DNA from: JAZTZP01 sp045637525
GTDB lineage: Bacteria; Bacillota; Clostridia; UBA1381
Assembly (NCBI GenBank): GCA_045637525.1
Contig: JAZTZP010000044.1
Location: forward strand, 29,506 to 93,505
Direction of reading: 5' to 3'
Length of the DNA: 64,000 bases
A model generated the notes under the pieces. That model ran no database searches. It was not told where the DNA came from and saw only the letters and a list, made by a program, of their open reading frames with translations. This document shows, piece after piece, positions 51,589 through 59,741 of the stretch; positions within the stretch are counted from its first letter, which is position 1, and the number at the start of each line of letters is the position of its first letter. The position numbers and the translations under genes were made by a program.

Positions 51589-54500
51589 ATGAAAAGAAAT
51601 TTTTTAGGTTTGATGTTGGTATTCTCTATAATTGTGAATACAATAGTATTTATGCCAATCACAACCTATGCAGCAAGCGGAACATGTGGTAGCAATTTAA
51701 CATGGACACTTGATGCTAGTGGAAAACTAAGTATAAGTGGTAGCGGAGATATGGGCAACTATCCCTATCGTGAAGCTCCATGGTATTCAAACCGTTTAAA
51801 TATAACTACTGTTATAATGGAAGAAGGAATTACGAGTATTTGTCTCGGGGCTTTTAGTAATTGTAATAATTTAATAAGTGTCACTATCCCAAATAGTATA
51901 ACAAGTATAGGCCAAAATGCTTTTGAGTATTGTTACAAGCTTGAAAGTATTACTATTCCTGATGGTATTAAGCGAATTGAACATGCCACCTTTATGGATT
52001 GTCATAGTTTGTCAAGTGTTAATATACCAGATTCCGTTACTTTTATTGGTGACCATGCTTTTGCATGGTGTGATTTAAAAAGTGTAGTGATACCTAATAG
52101 TGTTACATATATTGACATTGCAGCATTTGCAAGCAACAAAAACCTAGTGTATGCTAAAATTTCTAATAATGTCTCAGATATTAGTAATGCTCTTTTAGCT
52201 AATAACCCAAGCCTTGAAACAGTAGAGATACCCAACAATGTAACAAGGATAGGGTATAATGCATTTTATGGTACCAACCTTAAAACAATTATAATCCCCA
52301 AAAGTGTTAAAACAATTTGTGATGATGCTTTTGGAAGTTGTAATAGTTTGACAGATGTGTACTACAGCGGAAGTTCAGACGAATGGAAGAACATTACTTG
52401 CGGCTCAAATAACAACTGTCTTACTGCGGCAACAATACATTTTAGCTACTCTACACCTGTGTCGTCTGTTATAATGACGTCATATAGTGCACGATTGAAA
52501 GTTGCTGAGACCAAACAACTTTGTGCATCAGTTTTGCCGAAAAATGCGGCAAACAAGGTTCTCAGTTGGTCATCCAATAATACTAAAGTTGCCTCTGTTG
52601 ACTCAAATGGTGTAGTAACAGCTAAAGCAACTGGAACAGCAATTATTACAGCCAAGAGCCATAATGGCAAATCTGCAAGTTGCGGCGTGACCGTACAGGA
52701 TTCAAATATAATTGATTATGATGATTTTAAATATAGTTTTAGTAATAACGGTTTTGATTTTGGTTATCCGTATCATATCGAAGACGGGCGCGTAGTTTGG
52801 GATTATAATATCCCTAAAGAACGATATATACAGGCTGGATTTGAAGAATCAGTTGCAGATATGAAAGGAAAGCAAGATTGGGGTGGGAATTGTTTCGGAA
52901 TGTCATGTTCTTCTCTTCTGTTTTATATGAACGATATGCACGAGGAAAGATATAATTCTAATATTTTGGTACCATTTGATTTTGACGCACCAAACGCTGG
53001 AAATAATGCAATCCTCTGGGATAAATGGGAGGTAAAACTTAGGCATATGATTGAATTATTTCAAGCTTCTGGCGGCAGCAAAGGCCGTTATTTTGATGAT
53101 GATTGCATCCAAATAATGTTGAGAGAATTGGAATTTGGGAAACCTTTTGTAATGCGAATAGATGGAAATGAGGGAATGCACGAGATAATTATATACGGCT
53201 ATACTAAAACTTCGGATAGCTATATTTTTTATATATATGATTGTTCTAATTTTGTTTCAAATTTTATATATAAAAACTCTAATGACTGGGATTTTAAATA
53301 TGTTGAAGAAACAGATAGAGCAAAATATGCATGGCGTCCTGCAGTAGTTCGTACTTATGAGCAGGTGCGGGAATTATACAATAATTTGTATAGTATTGTT
53401 GATAATTCTACAAGTCTCTTTTCTGCTACACGACAAGAACCAACATACACCCATATTTTCAGTTCTGAAAAAAATATGATTATAACAAATTCATTAAGTC
53501 AAACATCGACAATCACCGATGGTAAAGTTTCGGGTGAAATAGAAGATATAAGAGTTATACCAAGTTCATATCTCTCAGAAGAATCAACTTATACAATAAT
53601 GCTACCAACCGACACCTACACAATAGTTGGAAGTGGAGATGAAGCAATAACAACATCATTTGCAGATGACTATATGTCTGCATCTGTTACTGCAAAATCC
53701 AGCACACCAATTACGATATCAAGTGATTTAAAAGAAATAAGCGTTGATACAGCAGCAGATGAAGAATATGACATTACATATACTACATACGATAATATCT
53801 TTGATGAGATGACCTTGTCAGGAACGGCAACAGGAGCGGTAACATCAAAGCTTAACGATGCGGACATTTCAATTTCAGGAGTTAATACACTTGCTGCATC
53901 GGCGTCAGTTAGTGATTCAGTAGTTTCTACAAATTCAGACAATTTGTCAAATAGTGATGAAATTATTGTAAAGTGTGAAGAAGCTGATAGCGGAGCTACT
54001 ATTCAGGTATTAAGTGCAGATGCAGAGTTAACAGACAAAACCTCTTTGCCTGAACGATTAACAGTTGCTACACCTACTTATGATTTAGAGAGTGGTACAT
54101 ATACAGAAGGTCAAGTGCTTACTTTTACAAAAGACGATGATACCATTGTTTATTATACTACTGATGGTAGTATTCCCTCTGCTGACAATGGCATCATTTA
54201 TTCACTACCTATCGACATAAACAAATCAATGACGATAAAAGCAATAAGTACAAAGTACGGATATTTAAATAGTGAGATTGTTGAATTAAATTATACCTTG
54301 CCTGAAGTTGATATGCCACAGGCTAATATTGAATCAGGGGAATATGATGAGGTAATAACAGTTGAGCTTTCAACAGGTAATTATGATGATACAGTTTATT
54401 ATACGCTTGATAGCAGCAATCCTCTTGAAAATGGTATTTTGTATACAGTGCCAATTAACATAAGCGAAGACACTTATTTACAGGCATATACATTAAGGAA

Positions 54501-54885
54501 TGGCTGTATAAGTGAAATTAGCGAATATGAATATACCGTAGCTCCTGTATATCCTTTCTACTTCTCTAATTCGTTGACTAATCAAGATGGTGAAATCATA
54601 ACGCCTGATAATATTGCTGATGTCACAAAAGTTAAGATGACATTATCAAAGTTACATACAGGTGACCACACAGGCGTGTTCTTGATAGCTTTTTATGGTG
54701 CTGATAACAGATTGATATATGTAAATTATAAAACAGCAACCATTGGTGAGGATATAGACGAAGTTGAGATTGATATTACAGAGGATGTATCTTCTGCTTA
54801 TAAAGTTAAAGCATTTGCATGGAAAGATTTATCAAGTATACAGCCTATATGTGAAGCTCTGGAAGAAAATATCATAATTGAATAA
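51589..54885 (+). CDS. Secreted LRR (BspA-type) / Ig-like / cysteine-peptidase-like protein
   Basis: A 1098-residue exported protein. The signal peptide (NFLGLMLVFSIIVNTIVFMP) ends near TTYAA. Residues about 60-290 are BspA-type leucine-rich repeats with recurring VTIPNSITSIGQNAF-like units. Residues about 295-380 are a bacterial Ig-like domain (Big_2; WSSNNTKVASVDSNGVVTAK). Residues 390-600 look like a papain/C39-like domain: GNCFGMSC (Cys435), MHEIIIYGY (His531) and YDCSN (Asp551). Two chitobiase-like repeats (VYYTLDSSNP, VYYTTDGSIP) and a final beta domain follow. No membrane anchor is seen. Likely an extracellular or surface adhesin/peptidase; substrate unknown. ATG 51589 follows GGAGG. 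Confidence 0.85.
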   Translation: MKRNFLGLMLVFSIIVNTIVFMPITTYAASGTCGSNLTWTLDASGKLSISGSGDMGNYPYREAPWYSNRLNITTVIMEEGITSICLGAFSNCNNLISVTIPNSITSIGQNAFEYCYKLESITIPDGIKRIEHATFMDCHSLSSVNIPDSVTFIGDHAFAWCDLKSVVIPNSVTYIDIAAFASNKNLVYAKISNNVSDISNALLANNPSLETVEIPNNVTRIGYNAFYGTNLKTIIIPKSVKTICDDAFGSCNSLTDVYYSGSSDEWKNITCGSNNNCLTAATIHFSYSTPVSSVIMTSYSARLKVAETKQLCASVLPKNAANKVLSWSSNNTKVASVDSNGVVTAKATGTAIITAKSHNGKSASCGVTVQDSNIIDYDDFKYSFSNNGFDFGYPYHIEDGRVVWDYNIPKERYIQAGFEESVADMKGKQDWGGNCFGMSCSSLLFYMNDMHEERYNSNILVPFDFDAPNAGNNAILWDKWEVKLRHMIELFQASGGSKGRYFDDDCIQIMLRELEFGKPFVMRIDGNEGMHEIIIYGYTKTSDSYIFYIYDCSNFVSNFIYKNSNDWDFKYVEETDRAKYAWRPAVVRTYEQVRELYNNLYSIVDNSTSLFSATRQEPTYTHIFSSEKNMIITNSLSQTSTITDGKVSGEIEDIRVIPSSYLSEESTYTIMLPTDTYTIVGSGDEAITTSFADDYMSASVTAKSSTPITISSDLKEISVDTAADEEYDITYTTYDNIFDEMTLSGTATGAVTSKLNDADISISGVNTLAASASVSDSVVSTNSDNLSNSDEIIVKCEEADSGATIQVLSADAELTDKTSLPERLTVATPTYDLESGTYTEGQVLTFTKDDDTIVYYTTDGSIPSADNGIIYSLPIDINKSMTIKAISTKYGYLNSEIVELNYTLPEVDMPQANIESGEYDEVITVELSTGNYDDTVYYTLDSSNPLENGILYTVPINISEDTYLQAYTLRNGCISEISEYEYTVAPVYPFYFSNSLTNQDGEIITPDNIADVTKVKMTLSKLHTGDHTGVFLIAFYGADNRLIYVNYKTATIGEDIDEVEIDITEDVSSAYKVKAFAWKDLSSIQPICEALEENIIIE

Positions 54886-54894
54886 AAATTTTTA

Positions 54895-54931
54895 TAGCGG
54901 ATGTGTTAGGATTCCAACACATCCGCTATTT
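54895..54931 (+). terminator. Terminator after the secreted cargo gene
   Basis: Thirteen-base perfect arms TAGCGGATGTGTT (54895-54907) and AACACATCCGCTA (54916-54928) with an eight-base loop; the tail is only TTTA, so termination efficiency is uncertain. Confidence 0.8.
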
Positions 54932-54967
54932 ATCTATCACAAAGAAAAAATATTTTGTTCATGGGCG

Positions 54968-54996
54968 TTGACTATAGCATCTGGAAGAGTTATAAT
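54968..54996 (+). promoter_or_regulatory. Promoter of the unknown element gene at 55228
   Basis: TTGACT at 54968-54973, 17-base spacer and TATAAT at 54991-54996. It gives a leader of about 225 bases. Confidence 0.75.
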
Positions 54997-55227
54997 ATTA
55001 ATAGAGTAAATTATATGGGTATATGATTTACTTGATTTTATGGTATAGAGTGCAACGGCACGGCTTGAATGATTATTTAAGTTGGTGGCGGTGGCGGTGG
55101 TTTTCTTTGGTAGATGCTAAAGAGATTAAATAATGAATAGAGCAAAGGTCATACAAGACTTTGTGTGTCGTTACAAACGTAGCGGCACTTTTTTTGTGCA
55201 AAAATATTTTATAAGGGGGTAACGGTT
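54997..55227 (+). other. Long untranslated leader inside the element
   Basis: No ORF is credible. Visible features are GTGC/GCAC around 55048-55059, a G-rich stretch GGTGGCGGTGGCGGTGG near 55084-55100 with the pattern of a two-tier G-quadruplex, and GCAC-T7-GTGC near 55186-55200 before the AAGGGGG ribosome-binding site. A structured leader is possible but no class is recognised. Confidence 0.5.
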
Positions 55228-55740
55228 ATGTTACATAGTACGTATTTTGAAGAGATTTCAAAAAGAAATCAAGGGGTTAAGGATATTAGGTTTAAATTCG
55301 CAACGGTGGCGGTTTTTGTAAGAAGGGTGCTTGATAAGATGGGGTTGTATAGCAAGGCTGATGTAGAAAATGACATTACCTGTGCAATCAAACAAGACTT
55401 TGATGAGTTTGACATCGTGGTTGATAAGGAAAATTGTCAGGTTGTGTTAGAGGCAGATATTTGGGGTATTGGTACACTTGATAATGAAACAAGAAAAGCA
55501 CAGGCACTTGAACGTATAAACGAATACAATCAGCACCTGCAGTTCGGACATTGTATGCTGATAGAAAGCAGGGTTATATATCGTATCAGAGAGAGCATCT
55601 ATCTGGGTACTGATGACGCACAAGATTTAGCGGTAGCAGAAAGGCTAATCAGATGCTTTGAAACAGATGTCAAGTATGTTGATGATAAAATATTTGATAG
55701 AGCGGTTGATAATCTCAATAAATTGACTAAAGAAGACTAA
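55228..55740 (+). CDS. Unknown element-encoded protein, possibly YbjN-like
   Basis: A 170-residue soluble acidic protein. I do not recognise it with confidence. Hydrophobic and length pattern of the second half (ERINEYNQHLQFGHCMLIES, then YRIRESIYLGTDDAQDLAVA) resembles the YbjN/type III chaperone-like fold, where two strands precede a long helix. It has its own promoter and a GGGGG ribosome-binding site. Nothing links it to recombination apart from its position in the element. Confidence 0.45.
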   Translation: MLHSTYFEEISKRNQGVKDIRFKFATVAVFVRRVLDKMGLYSKADVENDITCAIKQDFDEFDIVVDKENCQVVLEADIWGIGTLDNETRKAQALERINEYNQHLQFGHCMLIESRVIYRIRESIYLGTDDAQDLAVAERLIRCFETDVKYVDDKIFDRAVDNLNKLTKED

Positions 55741-55847
55741 AAAAGTGTCATCAGCAGGCGTTGTAAAAATGGGTATTAGATTTTAAGCAGAAGAAAAATA
55801 TGTATTTATAGCCGCTTGAAATATGGAATTCATCGGCGTCGGACAGG

Positions 55848-55876
55848 TTGGGTATATAAAAGTGTTACATTATAAA
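55848..55876 (+). promoter_or_regulatory. Weak promoter before the inactive resolvase homologue
   Basis: TTGGGT at 55848-55853, 17-base spacer, TATAAA at 55871-55876. A palindrome TAAAATTTC/AAAATTTTA overlaps the -10 region and could be an operator. Confidence 0.45.
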
Positions 55877-55947
55877 ATTTCAAAATTTTAGATTTTTAGG
55901 TGTAGTCAAAAAATCAGACTTTACAGGACAGAAAGGCGGTTGATTAG

Positions 55948-56478
55948 ATGAAATTTGCATATATGCTTGAAAATACAAACAATACTTATAAGATTGATAA
56001 TCAGCCGCTTATGGCTGAAATTGTCAGGAATGAGATAGATGAAGAAAAGATTTACATAGATGCAGTTGGAGACGGTAAACGACCAGAGTTTAATTTGTTG
56101 CTGAATGACATTCAGGGTGGAGACATCCTTTACATTCGTAGCATCGGAGATTTATCGGATACAACAGGTACTATTTTATATATATTGGGTAGTTTGGGAG
56201 AGATGGGCGTTGTTGTCAGGTCAGTTTGTGAGCCACAGTATGAGTACGGCAATCTTGTCGTGTTGGGTTATGGGGTTAAGATTGTCAGGGGGCTTTCAGA
56301 GAAAAAGAGAAAATTAGGCATATTGCAGGCGGCAACGGCTGGCAAAATGGGTAGAAAGATTGATGAAGATACAAAAGAAATGGTTGTCAGACTGAAAAAG
56401 TCAGGGTTTACGGTGGAAGAAATCACAGATTTGTGTGACATAAGCCGTAGTACATATTACAGATATGTAAAAAATTGA
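55948..56478 (+). CDS. Serine-resolvase homologue lacking catalytic residues
   Basis: A 176-residue protein with resolvase layout. The segment GGDILYIRSIGDLSDTTGTI aligns with the family GDVLVVxxLDRLGRST, but the two catalytic arginines are replaced (IGDLSD). The N-terminus FAYMLENTNNT replaces the YxRVS motif that holds the nucleophilic serine. A helix-turn-helix remains at the C-terminus (GFTVEEITDLCDISRSTYYRYVK). It therefore should bind DNA but not cut it. A role as accessory or directionality factor, or as repressor, is inference. The active homologue lies 0.3 kb downstream. Confidence 0.7.
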   Translation: MKFAYMLENTNNTYKIDNQPLMAEIVRNEIDEEKIYIDAVGDGKRPEFNLLLNDIQGGDILYIRSIGDLSDTTGTILYILGSLGEMGVVVRSVCEPQYEYGNLVVLGYGVKIVRGLSEKKRKLGILQAATAGKMGRKIDEDTKEMVVRLKKSGFTVEEITDLCDISRSTYYRYVKN

Positions 56479-56787
56479 AGATTATTTTAATCTTATTTAT
56501 CTTTTGCCGTTAAATAGTGGTACAGAGAAATTAAGATGGCAAAATTCTGCAAATATTAATTTTTGACATCAAGAAAATGCAGTAATTACGGCATTTTATG
56601 ATTTTAAAATTTTCATCGTAATTTTATGTTGAGATTACAGTACTTTTATAAATTTACATAAAATTTGTGGTTAAGAGAGTTAAAAAAGAAGGTTCATATA
56701 TTTTAAGTTATGAGTACACCATGCCTATTCAGGTAACTTGTGGGCTTGTGGTTGTTCATTAAATATATTCATAAGGTAGGTGTTAGT
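56479..56787 (+). other. 309-base spacer between resolvase-like genes
   Basis: A 7-base inverted repeat AATTACG (56584-56590)/CGTAATT (56617-56623) encloses the AT-rich palindrome ATTTTAAAAT. This is a candidate binding site for one of the resolvase-type proteins. No promoter box pair with good spacing and no credible ORF were found; the AAGGTAGG ribosome-binding site is at 56773-56780. Confidence 0.45.
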
Positions 56788-57360
56788 ATGGAATACGGAT
56801 ATGTTCGTGTGTCGAGCAAAAGCCAGGCAGAAAATCATTCTCTGGCAGAACAAGAGCAGGCAATATTAGAGAAGTATCCTTCAGCAGAGATATACAGAGA
56901 GGTCTATACTGCTGCAAAGGACTTTAATAATAGAGTTGTATTTAATGAGTTGATAGATAGATTAGTAAGTGGAGATGTTCTGGTTGTGTGTAAAATGGAT
57001 AGATTTTGTCGTAATGTGCGCGAGGGGTTGAATATCATAGACGCACTTTTATCAAAGGGTGTTACGGTGCATATTCTTAATCTGGGTGTTATTGACAATT
57101 CACCCATAGGGCGTTTGCTATATACAGTTTTATTGGCTTTCGCGGAATTTGAGAGAAATATGATAGTTGAGAGAACGCGTGCTGGTCGAGATTTGGCAAG
57201 GCAGAAGGATGGATATACAGAGGGCAGACCTAAGAAATTTAGCAGAACACAGATAGAATTGGCATTGCAGTTGTTGAAAAGTCATTCTTATAAGCAGGTT
57301 TCAGAGATGACAGGCATATCTAAAAGCACCCTTCAAAGAGAAAAAACAAAACAGTTATAG
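56788..57360 (+). CDS. Small serine recombinase (resolvase/invertase)
   Basis: A 190-residue resolvase. The nucleophile is Ser9 in YGYVRVSSKSQ; catalytic arginines lie in VCKMDRFCRNVREGL. The dimer helix region includes TVLLAFAEFERNMIVERTRAG. The last 50 residues hold a helix-turn-helix of the HTH_7 type (SHSYKQVSEMTGISKSTLQR). The family resolves cointegrates or inverts DNA. The longer frame from 56740 is rejected in favour of ATG 56788 with AAGGTAGG ahead. It is one of three resolvase-domain genes in the element. Confidence 0.88.
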   Translation: MEYGYVRVSSKSQAENHSLAEQEQAILEKYPSAEIYREVYTAAKDFNNRVVFNELIDRLVSGDVLVVCKMDRFCRNVREGLNIIDALLSKGVTVHILNLGVIDNSPIGRLLYTVLLAFAEFERNMIVERTRAGRDLARQKDGYTEGRPKKFSRTQIELALQLLKSHSYKQVSEMTGISKSTLQREKTKQL

Positions 57361-57489
57361 ATAATTCTATTTCATGAATAGATAAAAAAACACATATTTA
57401 AATAAAAAAATACTGTTAAGAGCAAAAATTAACATAAATGCATACTGTTAGGTTATTTAAAGTATCAATTCGTAAGGGAGGGTACTTAA

Positions 57490-57711
57490 ATGATTGGTAG
57501 TGCATTAAGACAACCTGATAGCGCATATACATCTATTGGTGGTGTTATGCCTATGGGAAATAAAGTTAATGTTGTTCTTTCTGATAGAGAGAAAGAGAAT
57601 TTACATAATAGTCTTAAAGTTTCTATTTATAAGGAATTAAATAAAAAAGAACTTATAACAGATAGAGAGTTAAGGTTATTGTTAGAAAAAGCACCTAAAT
57701 TTTTAAATTAG
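57490..57711 (+). CDS. Small 73-residue protein ahead of the large recombinase
   Basis: A basic and acidic mixed protein of 73 residues with a good GGGAGG ribosome-binding site. Its second half (SIYKELNKKELITDRELRLLLEKA) has the helix-turn-helix-like length and the LIT-E pattern of SHOCT-type short C-terminal domains. It immediately precedes the recombinase gene, the position in which small directionality factors are often found. No homologue is firmly recognised. Confidence 0.55.
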   Translation: MIGSALRQPDSAYTSIGGVMPMGNKVNVVLSDREKENLHNSLKVSIYKELNKKELITDRELRLLLEKAPKFLN

Positions 57712-57724
57712 GGGCTGAGATATC

Positions 57725-57757
57725 GGAGTGGTTGCGTTATAATACAGTGACCACTCC
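57725..57757. promoter_or_regulatory. Inverted repeat flanking a -10-like box before the recombinase
   Basis: GGAGTGGT (57725-57732) and ACCACTCC (57750-57757) are perfect complements with 17 bases between that include TATAAT at 57738-57743. A suitable -35 box is missing. It could be an operator on the recombinase promoter, or a hairpin in a transcript from the small gene. Confidence 0.5.
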
Positions 57758-57797
57758 ACAAATACATTAGAAAAATAGTTAAGTGAGGTAAAAGAAA

Positions 57798-59480
57798 ATG
57801 AGTGAATTTTTAGTAAATAATTTAGGTATGGCAGGTATTCCTGTTAATGTTATGAGTGATAGTGCAGACAGAGTGTTGCGTACAGGCGCATATGCAAGGG
57901 TTAGTACCGATAAGGACGACCAAGCAAATAGTTTTGAGTCACAAGTGCAATACTTTACTGATTACATTCAAAGACAAAATGATTGGGATTTAGTTAAGGT
58001 ATATTCAGATGAGGGAATAACAGGTACTAATACTATAAAGCGTGATGGGTTTAATGATATGATTGATGAGGCTCTTTCGGGTAAATTAGACCTTGTTATT
58101 ACAAAGGAAGTTTCAAGATTTGCAAGAAATATAGCAGATGCTATACATTATACTCGCTTGCTTAAAGAACATAATGTAGATATAGTTTTTGCACTTGACG
58201 GTATCGACACTCGAAAGCCTGACTATGAATTCAAACTTGCAATGATTTCTGCAATAGCACAAGAAGAAAGCAGAAAAACCTCTGAACGTGTTAAATGGGG
58301 TCAAGCAAGGCGAATGGAGCAAGGTGTTGTATTCGGGCGTAATCTTCTGGGGTACAGAGTTGAAAAAGGCAAGTTATATTTGGTTGAAGATGAGGCTGAA
58401 ATTGTCAAGAAGATATTTCATAAGTATCTTATAGAGGGCAAGGGTACTCATATTATAGCAAGGGAACTTAAAGAAGAAGGCATCAAGCCTTATGACCCAG
58501 ATGGTAGAGCAAAGTATAAGAATGATTGGAGTAATACCCAAATTCTAAGGGTATTAAGAAATGAGAAGTACTGTGGCGACCTCTGCCAGAAGAAAACATA
58601 CACCAAAAACTTTTTAGACCACAAAAAGCGCTACAATCGAGGTACAGAAGAGAAGATTTATATCAGAGACCACCATCCAGAGATTGCAATCATATCAAGG
58701 GATATGTGGGATGCAACGCAAGCGGAGTTACAACGCCGTACAACAACGGCGGAACAGAAGTCCAAACATAGCAATCGCTATTGGGCATCTGGTAAGATTT
58801 TCTGTGGGGTATGTGGTGAGCGCTTTGTAAATAAGATTAAAAAGACAAGCGTAGGACAATCAAGGGCTTGGAATTGTATGAACCATATTAAACCACACGC
58901 TTTTCGTGAAGTGGAATGTTCAATATCAGAATGGGCAAGTGATAGGAGTATGAAGAATATTGTCCTTTACATTCTCAACATTTTGGTAGAGAACAGAGAT
59001 GAACTTAAAGCAGAAATTGTAAAAGAGATTTCACAGTTAAATCTTGAAGAAAAGGTTAAAACTACAGATGACGTTCAAGATAAAATTGACAGATTAGAGC
59101 AGAAAAAAATGAAATTGCTTGATGTCAGATTAGCAGAAGAAATCTCAAAAGAAGATTTTAAGAAAAAGAATACTCAAATTGAAACAGAGATTTCAGATTT
59201 AAAGGCAAAATTAGAAGAAATTAAAGAACTTGCTACTACTAAACAACGTCAGCAAGACAGAATGGATGACATCATTAAAGAGATTGACAGAGTGTTGCAG
59301 TTAGATAGTGAAGATTTGGAAGAATTATTAAGAGAAGTTACACAGAGCATAACAGTTTATGAAGGTCATATAGTTGTGGTAAGGCTTAAAGACATCCCAT
59401 TTAATTTTAAGGTGGCTTATAAGTCAACAGGTAAGTTAGATACATATAGAACAGAGATTTTAGACTTTAAGATAGTATAA
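57798..59480 (+). CDS. Large serine recombinase, likely excisionase of the cotJC element
   Basis: A 560-residue site-specific recombinase. The resolvase domain holds nucleophile Ser36 in AYARVSTDKDD and arginines in EVSRFARNIADA. A recombinase domain (KLYLVEDEAEIVKKIFHKYL) and zinc-ribbon cysteines Cys336, Cys339, Cys360 and Cys374 follow, then a coiled coil at about 430-480. This is the layout of phage integrases and of skin-element recombinases such as SpoIVCA. Its gene ends 76 bases from the right cotJC breakpoint and is transcribed toward it. It is the best candidate for excising the element. Confidence 0.9.
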   Translation: MSEFLVNNLGMAGIPVNVMSDSADRVLRTGAYARVSTDKDDQANSFESQVQYFTDYIQRQNDWDLVKVYSDEGITGTNTIKRDGFNDMIDEALSGKLDLVITKEVSRFARNIADAIHYTRLLKEHNVDIVFALDGIDTRKPDYEFKLAMISAIAQEESRKTSERVKWGQARRMEQGVVFGRNLLGYRVEKGKLYLVEDEAEIVKKIFHKYLIEGKGTHIIARELKEEGIKPYDPDGRAKYKNDWSNTQILRVLRNEKYCGDLCQKKTYTKNFLDHKKRYNRGTEEKIYIRDHHPEIAIISRDMWDATQAELQRRTTTAEQKSKHSNRYWASGKIFCGVCGERFVNKIKKTSVGQSRAWNCMNHIKPHAFREVECSISEWASDRSMKNIVLYILNILVENRDELKAEIVKEISQLNLEEKVKTTDDVQDKIDRLEQKKMKLLDVRLAEEISKEDFKKKNTQIETEISDLKAKLEEIKELATTKQRQQDRMDDIIKEIDRVLQLDSEDLEELLREVTQSITVYEGHIVVVRLKDIPFNFKVAYKSTGKLDTYRTEILDFKIV

Positions 59481-59487
59481 AGAAAAG

Positions 59488-59519
59488 GGCAAAGCATACT
59501 GATTTCAGCAGGCTTTGCC
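59488..59519. terminator. Hairpin after the recombinase gene
   Basis: GGCAAAGC (59488-59495) and GCTTTGCC (59512-59519) pair perfectly with a 16-base loop. T-richness after the stem is low on both strands. On the minus strand it overlaps the artificial tail of the truncated cotJC. Confidence 0.6.
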
Positions 59520-59741
59520 TATCTTTGTATAAAGGTGCAAAATGGTTAATGATAGACCAATATCTGTTAAAAGCCCTTTTGTAACGGCATCAGGCATTGT
59601 ATATCTTTGTGTGAGATATCTGAGTGATGCGCCTAATTCCCCGTGAGGGCCACCGTATTGCGTGATTATTATATTTGCTAATCTCGGATTAGTTTTCTTA
59701 ATTTTGATTGGATGCTGTAAAAACTTTTTATATTCAAACAT
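59505..59741 (-). pseudogene. cotJC: cotJC, N-terminal portion (interrupted gene)
   Basis: The 5' part of cotJC encodes 62 authentic residues, ending LLTDIG at the GGT core (59556-59558), then 16 residues supplied by the element (LSLTILHLYTKIGKAC) and a stop. It carries the first metal ligand Glu35 in GGPHGELGASL, but not the ExxH pair, so the fragment cannot form the active site. It overlaps the cotJB stop by one base (TAATG). Removal of the element would join it to the part at 50659-51060 and give 194 residues, close to the family length. Confidence 0.93.
59537..59575. other. Right attachment site of the intervening element
   Basis: Element sequence ends at the core ACC (59556-59558) and cotJC begins. 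GCAAAAT at 59537-59543 lies 12 bases before the core and mirrors ATTTTGC at the left end. In the circular form the arms would be symmetric about the CC dinucleotide. Confidence 0.8.

Larger units (their letters stand above)
51061..59558 (+). mobile_element. 8.5-kb intervening (skin-like) element splitting cotJC
   Basis: The element sits between the two halves of cotJC and is bounded by ACC at 51058-51060 and 59556-59558; because this core is duplicated the ends can be placed three bases to either side. Its size, core to core, is 8498 bp. It holds six plus-strand genes: secreted LRR protein, unknown protein, inactive resolvase homologue, small resolvase, a 73-residue protein and a large serine recombinase ending 76 bases before the right end. 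No phage structural, replication or conjugation genes are seen. The organisation is that of sporulation-linked intervening elements such as the sigK skin element. Confidence 0.85.
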
